Origin: a virus
Virus record (IMG/VR): IMGVR_UViG_3300044972_000535
Coordinates: 1-56,140 of that record
Reading direction: 5' to 3' (one strand)
Length of the DNA: 56,140 bases
A program made the translations under genes and the position numbers. The notes beneath the pieces are model-generated. The model ran no database searches. It worked only from the letters and a program-made list of their open reading frames with translations, and was not told the DNA's origin. Positions 14,741-22,444 of the stretch are shown in pieces (position 1 is the stretch's first letter; every line of letters begins with the position of its first letter).

Positions 14741-15438
14741 GCCAGTTTCACTTTCAGTTCATCCTTCAAGAGGGTGAAGGTCTGAAGCATTTCCTTGTCG
14801 TTGCGGTTGTTGGCGTACTTGCTTGCCTTCGTGAATGAAGACTTCAGTTCAGCCAATCCCTTCGATGCCTGCATCGCAGCACGAAGTTCCACAACTGGAT
14901 CGTATGGCAACTCCACTTCAGGCGCGGATGGATCAAAGGCCGGCACATCCTTTGCCGGTTCTGACTTGGATGCATCAGGCAGGTCTTCGCCTGCGTAGAT
15001 GTAGTGGCCTAGTCCGAACAGCGCCATGGCCTTAACCAGGCAGCGCATCTTGGTGTCGTTGACGGCTCGAGCGTCCGGCTTCGGTATCGGCTTGTTGCGA
15101 TGATCCATCACAGGCAGCCACATCACGCGCATGACGCCGTCGACCGACAGTGCGCAACGCACCTCAGCTGTGCCGTCCGGATAGTAGAAGACCTCACCGC
15201 CGCCATCGCCGAACTGATCGAACGAGAACTTGCTGTTGGGGAAGTTGTCCATCAGGACGCCCCACGCCCACGCCCAGCTGAGATAGCTGAAGCCATTCTT
15301 CTTTTCGACGTGTTCGTTGACGTTGATCGTGGACAGAGTGTCCCAAATCAATTTTGCTTTTGTGGCGACAGCATCTTTCACCGAAGACGGAAGGTGAATC
15401 GAGTTGATCGACGCGATGCCGGATGTCTGCGTTTCCAT
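14737..15438 (-). CDS. DUF1071/Sak-type single-strand annealing protein, 233 aa
   Basis: The core (about 50-160) reads NGFSYLSWAWAWGVLM, GTAEVRCALSVDGV, PDARAVNDTKMRCLVKAMALFGLGHYIYAGED, which is the DUF1071 family (Sak3-like annealing proteins). It would pair with the YqaJ exonuclease. I chose ATG 15438 because GGGAG lies 7 nt upstream; the longer open frame upstream has no family similarity. It is the first gene of the leftward operon, about 20 nt after the predicted transcription start. The C-terminal 70 residues are charged and variable. Confidence 0.85.
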   Translation of the reverse strand: METQTSGIASINSIHLPSSVKDAVATKAKLIWDTLSTINVNEHVEKKNGFSYLSWAWAWGVLMDNFPNSKFSFDQFGDGGGEVFYYPDGTAEVRCALSVDGVMRVMWLPVMDHRNKPIPKPDARAVNDTKMRCLVKAMALFGLGHYIYAGEDLPDASKSEPAKDVPAFDPSAPEVELPYDPVVELRAAMQASKGLAELKSSFTKASKYANNRNDKEMLQTFTLLKDELKVKLA

Positions 15439-15463
15439 GTTCGTACTCCCTGGTTGCAGCATC

Positions 15464-15491
15464 AACATAGCGGCTTGTGCACAGAGATCAA
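15464..15491 (-). promoter_or_regulatory. leftward sigma70-like promoter for the recombination operon
   Basis: On the minus strand, -35 TTGATC and -10 TATGTT are separated by 16 bp, which puts the start about 20 nt before the annealing-protein ATG. Confidence 0.45.
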
Positions 15492-15529
15492 CTTTTGTGT
15501 TTCGCTGAATGGGGATTCTTTTCGCTGGT

Positions 15530-15545
15530 GTGACATTTATGTCAC
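15530..15545. promoter_or_regulatory. candidate operator palindrome
   Basis: GTGACAT-TT-ATGTCAC has perfect 7-bp arms with a 2-bp spacer. It sits between the divergent operons about 40 bp upstream of the leftward -35 and over the likely -35 of a rightward promoter. Size and symmetry suit a dimeric repressor. Confidence 0.55.
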
Positions 15546-15822
15546 TCGCATTTGCGTACATATAAAGATGTGTGGAACGCTGTAGACCCTCCGGTGTAGA
15601 AATCGCATCGCCAGGCGTTGGTGTGGGGTTGTTTCCCGCAATTCTCTCGCCTATGTCTGGCACCGGACGGCTAGGTTCGCTACCGAAAAGCCATGTTCGC
15701 CTTGCGTGAAGACCCTTCCCGTATGGCCTGCCGTCCAACTTCTTGGCGAGCAGGCAATAGGTGCAGGGGCATTCAATGATTTCAGATACAGACGCCACCA
15801 TCACGACCTGTGCGGCCACACG

Positions 15823-16656
15823 ATGAGTGGCTGGTACAAGATGCATCGTGGATGGATGGATGACTCGCTGTTCGACGGCGACGCTTTCTGCAAACGCTCC
15901 GCATGGGAGTACCTGATCCACGAAGCCGCATACGATGACCACCATCAGTGGTTCAACGGCAAGCAGGTAGAGGTCAAGCGCGGCCAGTTCGTTGTGTCAG
16001 AACGCAAGCTGTCAGAGGCTTGGAGGTGGGATCGGCAGCGTGTTCGCACGTTTATCAGGCAACTCGAACGCGACGGAAAAGTAACCCGCGAGGTAACCCA
16101 GGGTGTAACCCAGCTAAACCTCCGGAATTACGAGCGTTTTCAGGGATGCCAACCCACCGATAAACCCAGCAGTAAACCCACAACTAACCCAGAACTAACC
16201 CAGAGCAAACCCACAACAGAAGAAGGGAAAGAAAATGAAGAAGGGAAAGAAGGAAAGAAAGTAGCGCGTGGGACGCGCCTCACCCCCGACTGGGTGTTGC
16301 CTGATGACTGGCGTGACTCGGCCAAAGCGGAGAAGGGTTGGTCTGATCACGACGTGTCGGCGGAAGCCAATCGGTTCCGCGACTACTGGGTCGAGAACAC
16401 AACCAAGACTGGCGTGAAGCTGGATTGGAGGAAGACCTGGGCCAACTGGATCGACCGCAGCAATCGCAAGCCAACATCAAGTGCGATGGCGGGGATGTCT
16501 TTCGCTCAGGCGCGTGACCGCATCAAGGAACTCGAGCGTGAAACCGAGTTGATGCTGATCCAGCTTCCTGATAGGCCGTCTCTCCGCGAGAGATACATCA
16601 AGAGCAAAACGGATTTGGAAGACCTGCGCAAAGCGGTCGAATGGAAGGGACGCTGA
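15823..16656 (+). CDS. phage replication initiation protein (winged helix, DnaT-like C-terminus), 277 aa
   Basis: The N-terminal ~110 residues (MSGWYKMHRGWMDDSLF ... RGQFVVSERKLSEAWRWDRQRVRTFIRQLERDGKV) are the winged-helix domain of phage O/DnaD-like initiators. A Pro/Thr/Glu/Lys-rich linker (about 120-165) leads to a C-terminal segment (RLTPDWVLPDDWRD, then DWRKTWANWIDR) resembling DnaT-like helicase-loading domains. It would bind the origin and load the adjacent primase-helicase. ATG 15823 is chosen by the typical N-terminus; no strong Shine-Dalgarno is visible. The repetitive linker DNA could contain origin sites, as in lambdoid O genes, but I see no clear iterons. Confidence 0.8.
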   Translation: MSGWYKMHRGWMDDSLFDGDAFCKRSAWEYLIHEAAYDDHHQWFNGKQVEVKRGQFVVSERKLSEAWRWDRQRVRTFIRQLERDGKVTREVTQGVTQLNLRNYERFQGCQPTDKPSSKPTTNPELTQSKPTTEEGKENEEGKEGKKVARGTRLTPDWVLPDDWRDSAKAEKGWSDHDVSAEANRFRDYWVENTTKTGVKLDWRKTWANWIDRSNRKPTSSAMAGMSFAQARDRIKELERETELMLIQLPDRPSLRERYIKSKTDLEDLRKAVEWKGR

Positions 16657-16657
16657 A

Positions 16658-18490
16658 ATGGATTTACGCGAACTCAGTGCGAAGCTGAACGACACGATGC
16701 TGGCCACACTGCGCCACCTACTGCCAGGCGGGGTGGTGAACGGAGCCGAGTACTGCGTCGGTGGACTGGACGGGACGAAGGGACAGTCCCTGCGTGTTCA
16801 CATGAGCGGCGGCAAGGCTGGCGTGTGGTCGGACTTCTCAACCGGAGAAGCTGGCGGCGACCTGGTCGATCTGTGGATGGCGGCGAGACACCACTCGCTC
16901 ATCGAAACGATGGATGAAATCCGCGCATGGCTCGGCGTAGAACGCCCCAAGTTCGTTGCGCCGAAGAAGGAATACCAGGCACCGATCAGGCCGGAGCGTA
17001 TGCGCAAGGTCTACACAACACCTGTTCAGGTCTACCTCGAGAGCCGTGGCATGACCAGCGCCACCATCGACGCATTCCGGGTGGCGGCGGACGGTGACCG
17101 TGTCCTGTTCCCATTCATCGATGCGATGGGCGCGACGCGGATGATCAAGTTCCGCGACATCAACGACAAGAAGCGCCAGGGGCCAACTTCCGCAGGACAG
17201 ATGCCGATCCTATTCGGGTGGCAGACCATCGACCAGAACACCCGCGAGGTGTGGATCACTGAAGGTGAGTTCGACGCGATGGCCGGCTACCAGTTGGGTG
17301 CGCCGTGTCTGTCCGTCCCTTTCGGAGGGGGCAAGGGCGCGAAGCAACAGTGGATCGAGAACGAGTACGACCACCTCGACCGGTTCGAGACGATCATTCT
17401 TGCGCTCGACATGGACGAGGAGGGCGAGGCAGCCGCTCGAGAAATTGCGGAGCGCCTGGGCCAGCATCGCTGTCTTCGGGTAACGCTGCCGCACAAGGAC
17501 ATGAACGAATGTCTGCTCGAGGGTGCGGACATTGCCGCCATCCGCAAGACAGCCAAGGCCTTCGATCCAGAGGAACTGCGCTGCGCCACCGAATACCGTG
17601 ACGACATCCTGCGGGAACTGTACGACAGCCAGGACGATAAGCGCGGTTTCGCGCCTCTGCTCAACAAGCTTGATGGCCGCATCCGATTCCGCGATGCGGA
17701 ACTGATCATCCTCAACGGCGTCAACGGACACGGCAAGTCCCAGTTGGCTGGGCAGTTCTCGCTGGACGCCATGATCCAAGAGAAGCGGGTCTGCATCGCA
17801 TCGATGGAGATGCCCGCCCGACGCCTGCTCACTCGCCTTACCCGCCAGGCAACAGGCTTGAAGGATGGCCTGCCTACCCAGGGATACGCCAACGCCGTCA
17901 TTGACTGGTATGCCGGGAGGCTGTGGCTGTTCGACCTCGTCGGCACGGCGAAGACCAAGCGAATGATGGAGGTGTTCGAGTACGCCCGCAAACGCTACGG
18001 GATCGACGTTTTCATCATCGACAACATGAGCAAGTGCGGCATTGGGGACGATGACTACAACGCCCAGAAGGCGTTCATGGAAAGCCTGTGCGACTTCAAG
18101 AACCAGACAGGAACGACCGTCTTCCTTGTAACGCATAGCCGCAAGGGCGAGAACGAAGATCAGCCGACCGGGAAGATGGATGTGAAGGGGAGCGGATCGA
18201 TCACCGATCTTTCCGACAGTGTTCTCACCATCTGGCGCAACAAAAAGAAGGAAGAGAAGCTGGCCTCTCTGGCATTTACGCAAGAGAAGCCAGACGAAGA
18301 CCTGATCAACACGCCGGACTCGGTCATCTACTGCTCCAAGCAGCGCAACGGCGAGTGGGAGGGCAAGGCTGGGGTGTACTGGAATGGCAATGCCATGCAG
18401 TTCACCAACAAGGCATCTGAGCGACCACGGATGTACGTCAAGTACAGCAGTCCCGCACCACCACGGACAGAAGAGGAAGAAGTGATATGA
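16658..18490 (+). CDS. bifunctional primase-helicase (Toprim + DnaB-like), 610 aa
   Basis: The N-terminal part (1-100) resembles a primase leader domain but lacks the four Cys of the usual zinc ribbon. A Toprim domain follows, with TEGEFDAMAG (Glu near 200) and ILALDMDEEGE (near 246). The C-terminal RecA-like helicase has Walker A GVNGHGKSQ (near 355) and Walker B VFIIDNM (near 450), plus THSRKGE and the Arg/Gly-rich MDVKGSGSITDLSD loop. It is T7 gp4-like in order. ATG 16658 lies 1 nt after the initiator stop. With no polymerase gene, it probably works with host DNA polymerase III. Confidence 0.9.
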   Translation: MDLRELSAKLNDTMLATLRHLLPGGVVNGAEYCVGGLDGTKGQSLRVHMSGGKAGVWSDFSTGEAGGDLVDLWMAARHHSLIETMDEIRAWLGVERPKFVAPKKEYQAPIRPERMRKVYTTPVQVYLESRGMTSATIDAFRVAADGDRVLFPFIDAMGATRMIKFRDINDKKRQGPTSAGQMPILFGWQTIDQNTREVWITEGEFDAMAGYQLGAPCLSVPFGGGKGAKQQWIENEYDHLDRFETIILALDMDEEGEAAAREIAERLGQHRCLRVTLPHKDMNECLLEGADIAAIRKTAKAFDPEELRCATEYRDDILRELYDSQDDKRGFAPLLNKLDGRIRFRDAELIILNGVNGHGKSQLAGQFSLDAMIQEKRVCIASMEMPARRLLTRLTRQATGLKDGLPTQGYANAVIDWYAGRLWLFDLVGTAKTKRMMEVFEYARKRYGIDVFIIDNMSKCGIGDDDYNAQKAFMESLCDFKNQTGTTVFLVTHSRKGENEDQPTGKMDVKGSGSITDLSDSVLTIWRNKKKEEKLASLAFTQEKPDEDLINTPDSVIYCSKQRNGEWEGKAGVYWNGNAMQFTNKASERPRMYVKYSSPAPPRTEEEEVI

Positions 18491-18735
18491 GCGACGACGA
18501 AAACAAGGTGGTGAACATCTTCTCGAGGAACGCGGAGCCGGACATCACCATCGGGCAGATTGCACCTCGCGCCGTACTCCAGGCTGCTCTCGATGCCGGG
18601 TTGTCGGAGGTAATGGTTCTCGGATGGGACGCTGAGGGATCGTTCTACATGGCCTCGAGCGAGGGTTACACGCCAGACCTGATCACCATGTGCGAGATAG
18701 CCAAGGCCAGTTACATAGCGGGGTATGAAGCGTGA
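18487..18735 (+). CDS. hypothetical protein, 82 aa
   Basis: It starts at an ATGA overlap with the helicase stop. The acidic N-terminus (SDDENKVVNIFSRN) is followed by an alpha/beta stretch (VMVLGWDAEGSFYMASSEG) seen in small phage proteins next to replication genes. No catalytic motif and no known role. Confidence 0.75.
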   Translation: MSDDENKVVNIFSRNAEPDITIGQIAPRAVLQAALDAGLSEVMVLGWDAEGSFYMASSEGYTPDLITMCEIAKASYIAGYEA

Positions 18736-19082
18736 CATTGCAGCCACACCCACCTGAAGAAATGTTCGCGGAATCTATTCGCGAGGTTGCCAAGTTGCTG
18801 CAAAAGGCGGAAATCGATGTGGCAACAACAGAGGCTGATCTGAAGCGCACCGTCGCAAAGTCGATGCTCAAGGCAGAGTTGGATGGGAACAAGACCGCCG
18901 CTGCCCAGACGCGATGCGCAGATGAGGACGACGGTGTCTACGCGGCGCGGGTTGCGCACGGTGTAGCGAAGGGCAGCTTGGCATTCGCCAAGGCAGAGTT
19001 GAAGGCGCGTGAGATAGCTTTCGAGTACTGGCGCACAAAGGCCGCGACGCTGCGGCTCGAACGGAAGGTTTACTCAGCATGA
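18732..19082 (+). CDS. hypothetical helical protein, 116 aa
   Basis: It starts with GTG 18732 in a GTGA overlap. The product is almost entirely charged helix (AKLLQKAEIDVATTEADLKRTVAK) with coiled-coil character and ends RKVYSA. No family is recognised. Its place in a tightly overlapping operon supports it as a gene. Confidence 0.7.
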   Translation: MTLQPHPPEEMFAESIREVAKLLQKAEIDVATTEADLKRTVAKSMLKAELDGNKTAAAQTRCADEDDGVYAARVAHGVAKGSLAFAKAELKAREIAFEYWRTKAATLRLERKVYSA

Positions 19083-19492
19083 CGCAAGAAAAGGAAAACA
19101 AAATGGATGTAGTCGAGGTCATAGCGACAACCATGAACAACGTCAGCCAGATCATTCACGGAATGAATGACGAGGCCGGCTGGTGGACTGACCTGTCAAC
19201 CGGCACCAGCATGAAGGGCAATCAACTCTTCGTCGCCAGCAAGTTGCTAATGATCCATAGCGAGATCAGCGAGGCGACAGAGGCGCACCGAAAGCACCTC
19301 AATGACGACAAGCTGCCGCATCGCAGCGGCGTCGAGGTTGAACTGGCGGACGCGATGATCCGCATCTTCGACCTTGCCGGCGCACTTGGCCTAGACCTGG
19401 GTTGGGCGATGATCGAGAAGCTGGCTTACAACAAGGAGCGCGCTGACCACAAGGTTGCGAACCGCGCATCCGAAGGCGGGAAAACTTACTGA
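19079..19492 (+). CDS. MazG-like nucleotide pyrophosphohydrolase, 137 aa
   Basis: The all-helical protein has the MazG metal-binding pattern: IHSEISEATEAHRK (E-x-x-E) and, after a loop, VELADAMIRIFDLAG (E-x-x-D). Family members hydrolyse NTPs or dNTPs, and phage versions may also affect ppGpp. A second start at codon 9 (MDVVEV) is possible. Overlaps of 4 nt and 1 nt with its neighbours place it in the replication operon, near a second purine-dNTP hydrolase-like gene. Confidence 0.8.
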   Translation: MTQEKENKMDVVEVIATTMNNVSQIIHGMNDEAGWWTDLSTGTSMKGNQLFVASKLLMIHSEISEATEAHRKHLNDDKLPHRSGVEVELADAMIRIFDLAGALGLDLGWAMIEKLAYNKERADHKVANRASEGGKTY

Positions 19493-19773
19493 TGGATCGC
19501 GATCTGTACAGGAAGCTTGGCATCGACCCCGATACCATCAGCGACAGCATTAACTGCTGCCAATCAGACGCCGTCAGTGAGGACGACTGCTCCGCGTCCG
19601 ACGAGTGCCATGCGATCTGTCACTGGCTGCTCGACCAGGCTGAATCGGCGCATGAGCAATACCTGAAGGCCATGAAGAACAACGACGAGTTGTCGGCTTA
19701 TCGAATCAAGATAGGGGCGGCTGTCCTGCTGGAGGCGGCAGAGGCTATCCACTTGGGCGTACACCGAGGGTGA
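19492..19773 (+). CDS. hypothetical Cys-rich helical protein, 93 aa
   Basis: The N-terminal half contains clustered Cys (NCCQSDAVSEDDCSASDECHAICH) and an acidic patch. The C-terminal half is helical (AAVLLEAAEAIHLG). It might bind metal. No family recognised. It overlaps both neighbours by 1-4 nt. Confidence 0.7.
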   Translation: MDRDLYRKLGIDPDTISDSINCCQSDAVSEDDCSASDECHAICHWLLDQAESAHEQYLKAMKNNDELSAYRIKIGAAVLLEAAEAIHLGVHRG

Positions 19774-20075
19774 AGGGGCGGACACCTACCGCTGAAGAGA
19801 AACGCTGGATGGATCGGGCTGGCCAGGTTGGCTGCATCGCCTGTCATCAGATAGGCGTTCACCAGACGGAGGTGTCGCTCCACCACATCGATGGGCGGAC
19901 AAAGCCAGGGGCGCATCTTCGGGTCATCCCTCTGTGCGGTAAGCACCACCAGAGCGGGGAGGGAACAGGGGACTTCATCTCCGTCCACCCATGGAAGCGC
20001 AGGTTCGAGGACGCATTCGGCACTCAAGAGGAACTGCTCGCCCAGGTGCAGCAGATTGTGGAGGAAATGGAATGA
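19770..20075 (+). CDS. Ref-like HNH nuclease, 101 aa
   Basis: The sequence GCIACHQIG ... VSLHHIDGRTKPGAHLRVIPLCGKHHQ matches the core of the Ref family (phage P1 RecA-dependent nuclease), which has an HNH-type metal site. Ref cuts DNA at RecA-formed displacement loops and stimulates recombination. GTG 19770 is used as start (GTGA overlap). With the Hjc-like resolvase 1 kb downstream it forms a recombination set. The protein is close to a minimal Ref nuclease domain. Confidence 0.75.
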   Translation: MKGRTPTAEEKRWMDRAGQVGCIACHQIGVHQTEVSLHHIDGRTKPGAHLRVIPLCGKHHQSGEGTGDFISVHPWKRRFEDAFGTQEELLAQVQQIVEEME

Positions 20076-20656
20076 AACCCGTCAACGAGATTCTCTCAAG
20101 TACGCCGATGAAGAGGCCTCTGTCTGGGGTCGACTGCTCCCACGGCATCCCGATAAATCTATCTTGCGGTGCGTGTCAGGAAGCGTGGGCAGACAGCATC
20201 ATGGCAGAACGCAAACGGCATGACGGGAACCACAAGCCGACCAATCCCAAGGACGCTGTCGGCATCAAGAAAGCGCCGCTCTCCACTGTCTCCGCCGTCG
20301 TGATGGCTGAGGTTGGCCTCGCCATGCTGGAAGGCGCGCTGAAGTACGGTCGCCACAATTACCGTGGTGCCGGCGTTCGAGCATCCGTCTACTACGACGC
20401 GACGATCCGCCACCTCTTCAGCTGGTGGGAGGGTGAGGACACAGACGCTGACAGCGGGATGAGCCACATCACCAAAGCTATTGCCAGCCTGACAGTGCTG
20501 CGTGACGCGATGATCCAGGACAAGGTCGAGGACGACCGCCCGCCAAGGTCTGGTGCGTTCTACAAAGACCTGAACACCAAGGCCGCTCTCCTGCTCGAGC
20601 GTTACGGTGACGTGCAGCCACATCACTACACGATCAAGGATGACGGTGATGCGTAG
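20072..20656 (+). CDS. dATP/dGTP diphosphohydrolase-like protein (DUF5664 type), 194 aa
   Basis: The core NPKDAVGIKKAPLSTVSAVVMAEVGLAMLEGALKYGRHNYRGAGVRASVYYDATIRHLFSWWEGED is characteristic of DUF5664, often named dATP/dGTP diphosphohydrolase. The N-terminal 50 residues contain a CxxC-like pair (CGAC). Known relatives alter purine dNTP pools, in some phages for modified bases, but no PurZ or modified-base polymerase gene is present here. ATG 20072 gives the 4-nt overlap with the Ref-like gene. Confidence 0.75.
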   Translation: MKPVNEILSSTPMKRPLSGVDCSHGIPINLSCGACQEAWADSIMAERKRHDGNHKPTNPKDAVGIKKAPLSTVSAVVMAEVGLAMLEGALKYGRHNYRGAGVRASVYYDATIRHLFSWWEGEDTDADSGMSHITKAIASLTVLRDAMIQDKVEDDRPPRSGAFYKDLNTKAALLLERYGDVQPHHYTIKDDGDA

Positions 20657-20897
20657 CCACTCTCAGAGCAAGGCGGACAGCTTCATGGAGGCTGTGACCA
20701 ACACCGCCATCGGCTTTGTCGTGTCGCTGATCACCTGGCACTTCGTCGCAGCGTGGATGCAAATCCCGATGACCATGTCTAAGAACCTGATCATCACGGG
20801 CGTCTTCACGATTGTGTCGATTGCGCGTGGCTACGTTCTGCGCCGGATGTTTGATGGTCGGACGGTCTGGCAAGCAATCAAGGGTGGGTGTTTCTGA
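20649..20897 (+). CDS. small two-TM membrane protein (DUF7220-like), 82 aa
   Basis: Two hydrophobic helices (IGFVVSLITWHFVAAWM and LIITGVFTIVSIARGYVL) are followed by a basic end (RRMFDG). The pattern fits a small phage membrane protein common near replication genes, of unknown function. I chose ATG 20649 with AAGGA 8 nt upstream; an in-frame ATG at 20640 is possible. It overlaps the previous stop by 8 nt and the next start by 1 nt. Confidence 0.75.
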   Translation: MRSHSQSKADSFMEAVTNTAIGFVVSLITWHFVAAWMQIPMTMSKNLIITGVFTIVSIARGYVLRRMFDGRTVWQAIKGGCF

Positions 20898-21208
20898 TGG
20901 GCAAGATGAGTAGAGACAAGGGCGCTCTGTACGAGCGTGAGTTGGTCAACGAGGCCAAGAAGGCAGGCCTGTTCGCGCAGCGTGTGCCGCTGTCTGGCGC
21001 TACTAGCTATGCAAAAGGTGATGTCGAGATCACTCCTGGCTTCGACCCTAACGGGAAGCCGTGGGTGTTCGAGGCCAAGCGCCGCAAAGAACTACCCGTC
21101 TGGCTGCTCGAGGCGCTGGGTGAGAACCACGGCCTGATCTTGCGCGCTGACAACGAGAAGTCGGTTGCCATCATCCCGCTAACCACCCTGCTCGAGTTGA
21201 TGCAGTGA
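20897..21208 (+). CDS. Hjc-like Holliday junction resolvase / restriction-fold nuclease, 103 aa
   Basis: The order is RDKGALYERELVNEAKKAG (basic then Glu), RVPLSGATSYAKGDVEI (Asp) and WVFEAKRRKELP (E-x-K). This is the active-site pattern of archaeal-type Hjc resolvases in the PD-(D/E)XK fold. It would cut four-way junctions before packaging. ATG 20897 overlaps the upstream TGA. The length is typical of phage-encoded versions. Confidence 0.8.
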   Translation: MGKMSRDKGALYERELVNEAKKAGLFAQRVPLSGATSYAKGDVEITPGFDPNGKPWVFEAKRRKELPVWLLEALGENHGLILRADNEKSVAIIPLTTLLELMQ

Positions 21209-21444
21209 GCGGGGCGCTGTTTGCGGACGGCTTCGAGGAAGCACTAGTAGGAATCGGAACGGCGTTCGACACAGACATCGCGGTCTATGACTTTGGCCGA
21301 TGCGTGGATGTCCTGGTGCAGCGTGATGGCATGGACTACGAGGAGGCGGTTGAGTACATGGAATACAACGTCACTGGATCATTCGTCGGAGACAACACGC
21401 CCGTCTTCATCCGCTGGTCAATAGAGGAATACGAGCAGCTGTGA
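21205..21444 (+). CDS. conserved phage hypothetical protein, 79 aa
   Basis: It starts with GTG 21205. The N-terminus SGALFADGFEEALVG and the acidic YEEAVEYMEYNV segment resemble a small phage protein of unknown role. No motif is seen. Tightly packed between its neighbours by 4-nt overlaps. Confidence 0.7.
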   Translation: MSGALFADGFEEALVGIGTAFDTDIAVYDFGRCVDVLVQRDGMDYEEAVEYMEYNVTGSFVGDNTPVFIRWSIEEYEQL

Positions 21445-21746
21445 GGGGGGAGAAGAAGACCGCGACCAGGCCGGACAGCCTGATCTGGGCAGAAAGGGCG
21501 GCGGATCGTCGCACTCATAAAGAGCGTATGGATTACATCGACAACAATGTGCCGGCATCTCACCACGCTTTGGTTCGCGATCTAATGGTGTGCTTCCTTC
21601 CGACTCATGTGCTTGCACTTCCAGACAAGGAAAGCCGCAGAGCGTATCTCCTCGATATCCCATTAGATTGCGACCCGTCTTGGGCGAGGTCTATGGTCGA
21701 GTGCCAGGTTCAACACCTATGGAAGCAACGAAAGACTAGCAGTTGA
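21441..21746 (+). CDS. conserved phage hypothetical protein (DUF7696-like), 101 aa
   Basis: It starts with GTG 21441. Recognisable pieces are HALVRDLMVCFLPTHVLALPDKESRRAYLLDIP and a C-terminal helix with LWKQRK, as in small phage proteins that lie next to replication genes. Function unknown. It ends in a 4-nt overlap with the next gene. Confidence 0.65.
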   Translation: MRGEKKTATRPDSLIWAERAADRRTHKERMDYIDNNVPASHHALVRDLMVCFLPTHVLALPDKESRRAYLLDIPLDCDPSWARSMVECQVQHLWKQRKTSS

Positions 21747-22240
21747 AGGTCGTTCTAACCCGCAGCGAAGTCCGCATTTGCGAATGGCTTGGCGAGCAGC
21801 GCCTGGTGATCAACAAGAAGCGCGGCATCAAGGACGCCCGGATCGGGCCACAGTCCAGCCTTCAGACGGATATCGACGGGTTAAAGGGTGAGTTCGCTTT
21901 CGCCAAGATGTTCAATCTCTGGCCCGACCTACAGCTGGGTCAGCGCCCGCTGCACGATGTCATGTCCCCCTTGGGGGGAGTCGATGTCAAGACCACGCGG
22001 CACAAGGGCGGGCGTCTCTTAGCTACTAAGAAGAAGCAGGCGATACCGGCGGACTGGTATGCCCTGATGTGGTTGGAAGACGACAGAATCGTCCACTTTG
22101 TCGGAGCATCCACAGCCGGCCAGTTGCTTGATGACGCGAACCTTCGCGACCTTGGCTATGGTGAAACATACGCACTCGATTGGGGTGGTCTGGTGCGACC
22201 GGAGGCGTTCCAAGGCCTCCTAGCCAGCGCCATCGTCTAG
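21743..22240 (+). CDS. putative PD-(D/E)XK nuclease-like protein, 165 aa
   Basis: It appears to start with TTG 21743, in the overlap with the previous stop. The segment LKGEFAFAKMFN, then GVDVKTTRHKGGRLL, gives a Glu ... Asp-x-Lys pattern of restriction-fold nucleases; a beta-rich C-terminus follows. It is the last gene of the rightward operon and its end overlaps the convergent glutaredoxin gene by 21 bp. Nuclease activity is inference from the pattern. Confidence 0.65.
   Translation: MKVVLTRSEVRICEWLGEQRLVINKKRGIKDARIGPQSSLQTDIDGLKGEFAFAKMFNLWPDLQLGQRPLHDVMSPLGGVDVKTTRHKGGRLLATKKKQAIPADWYALMWLEDDRIVHFVGASTAGQLLDDANLRDLGYGETYALDWGGLVRPEAFQGLLASAIV
22201..22220. terminator. possible bidirectional hairpin at a convergent gene junction
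   Basis: GGAGGC and GCCTCC form a 6-bp stem with an 8-nt loop inside the end of the plus-strand gene, exactly where the convergent minus-strand gene stops. No T-run follows, so terminator function is weakly supported. Confidence 0.3.
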
Positions 22241-22444
22241 GTGCGCAGCGGTGTCCACGTACCCGCCAATGATCTTGAGTACTTGGGGAACCGTCTTCGC
22301 ACCCAGGGAGCGCATGATTGCATACAGTTCAGGATTATCTGACAGGTTGACGGTGGCGTAGGACTTGCCAGCATCAGACATGGCCTCCTTCGCCTTGTCG
22401 CACCACTTGCAGTCATCCATTGTCAGTATCAGGTATTCGATCAC
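22220..22444 (-). CDS. glutaredoxin-like protein, 74 aa
   Basis: The protein begins with a beta strand (IEYLILTMDDCKWC), then the CxxC active site (Cys-Lys-Trp-Cys), helix KAKEAMSDAG, and the cis-Pro loop TVPQVLKIIGGYV, all in glutaredoxin order. It would reduce disulphides, for instance in ribonucleotide reductase of the host. The start is GTG 22444, overlapping the upstream stop (GTGA). It is the last gene of the leftward accessory operon. Confidence 0.85.
   Translation of the reverse strand: MIEYLILTMDDCKWCDKAKEAMSDAGKSYATVNLSDNPELYAIMRSLGAKTVPQVLKIIGGYVDTAAHLDDGAG

Larger units (their letters stand above)
15439..15822. other. divergent regulatory region between the recombination and replication operons
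   Basis: This 384-bp stretch separates the leftward and rightward operons. It holds a leftward sigma70-like promoter, a strong palindrome and a possible rightward -10 (TATAAA at 15561-15566) whose -35 zone overlaps the palindrome. An open frame extends from GTG 15706 into the initiator gene, but the family-typical N-terminus starts at 15823. The layout resembles the control region of a temperate phage, though no CI or Cro gene is present. Confidence 0.6.

Noticed and set aside
15706-15822. A longer N-terminus for the replication initiator from GTG 15706
   Set aside because: The added 39 residues do not resemble the family, while the typical MSGWYKMHRG start is at 15823.
20072-20656. A base-Z (2-aminoadenine) DNA system because of the dATP/dGTP diphosphohydrolase-like gene
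   Set aside because: No PurZ and no phage DNA polymerase are encoded, and this family is common in phages with normal DNA.
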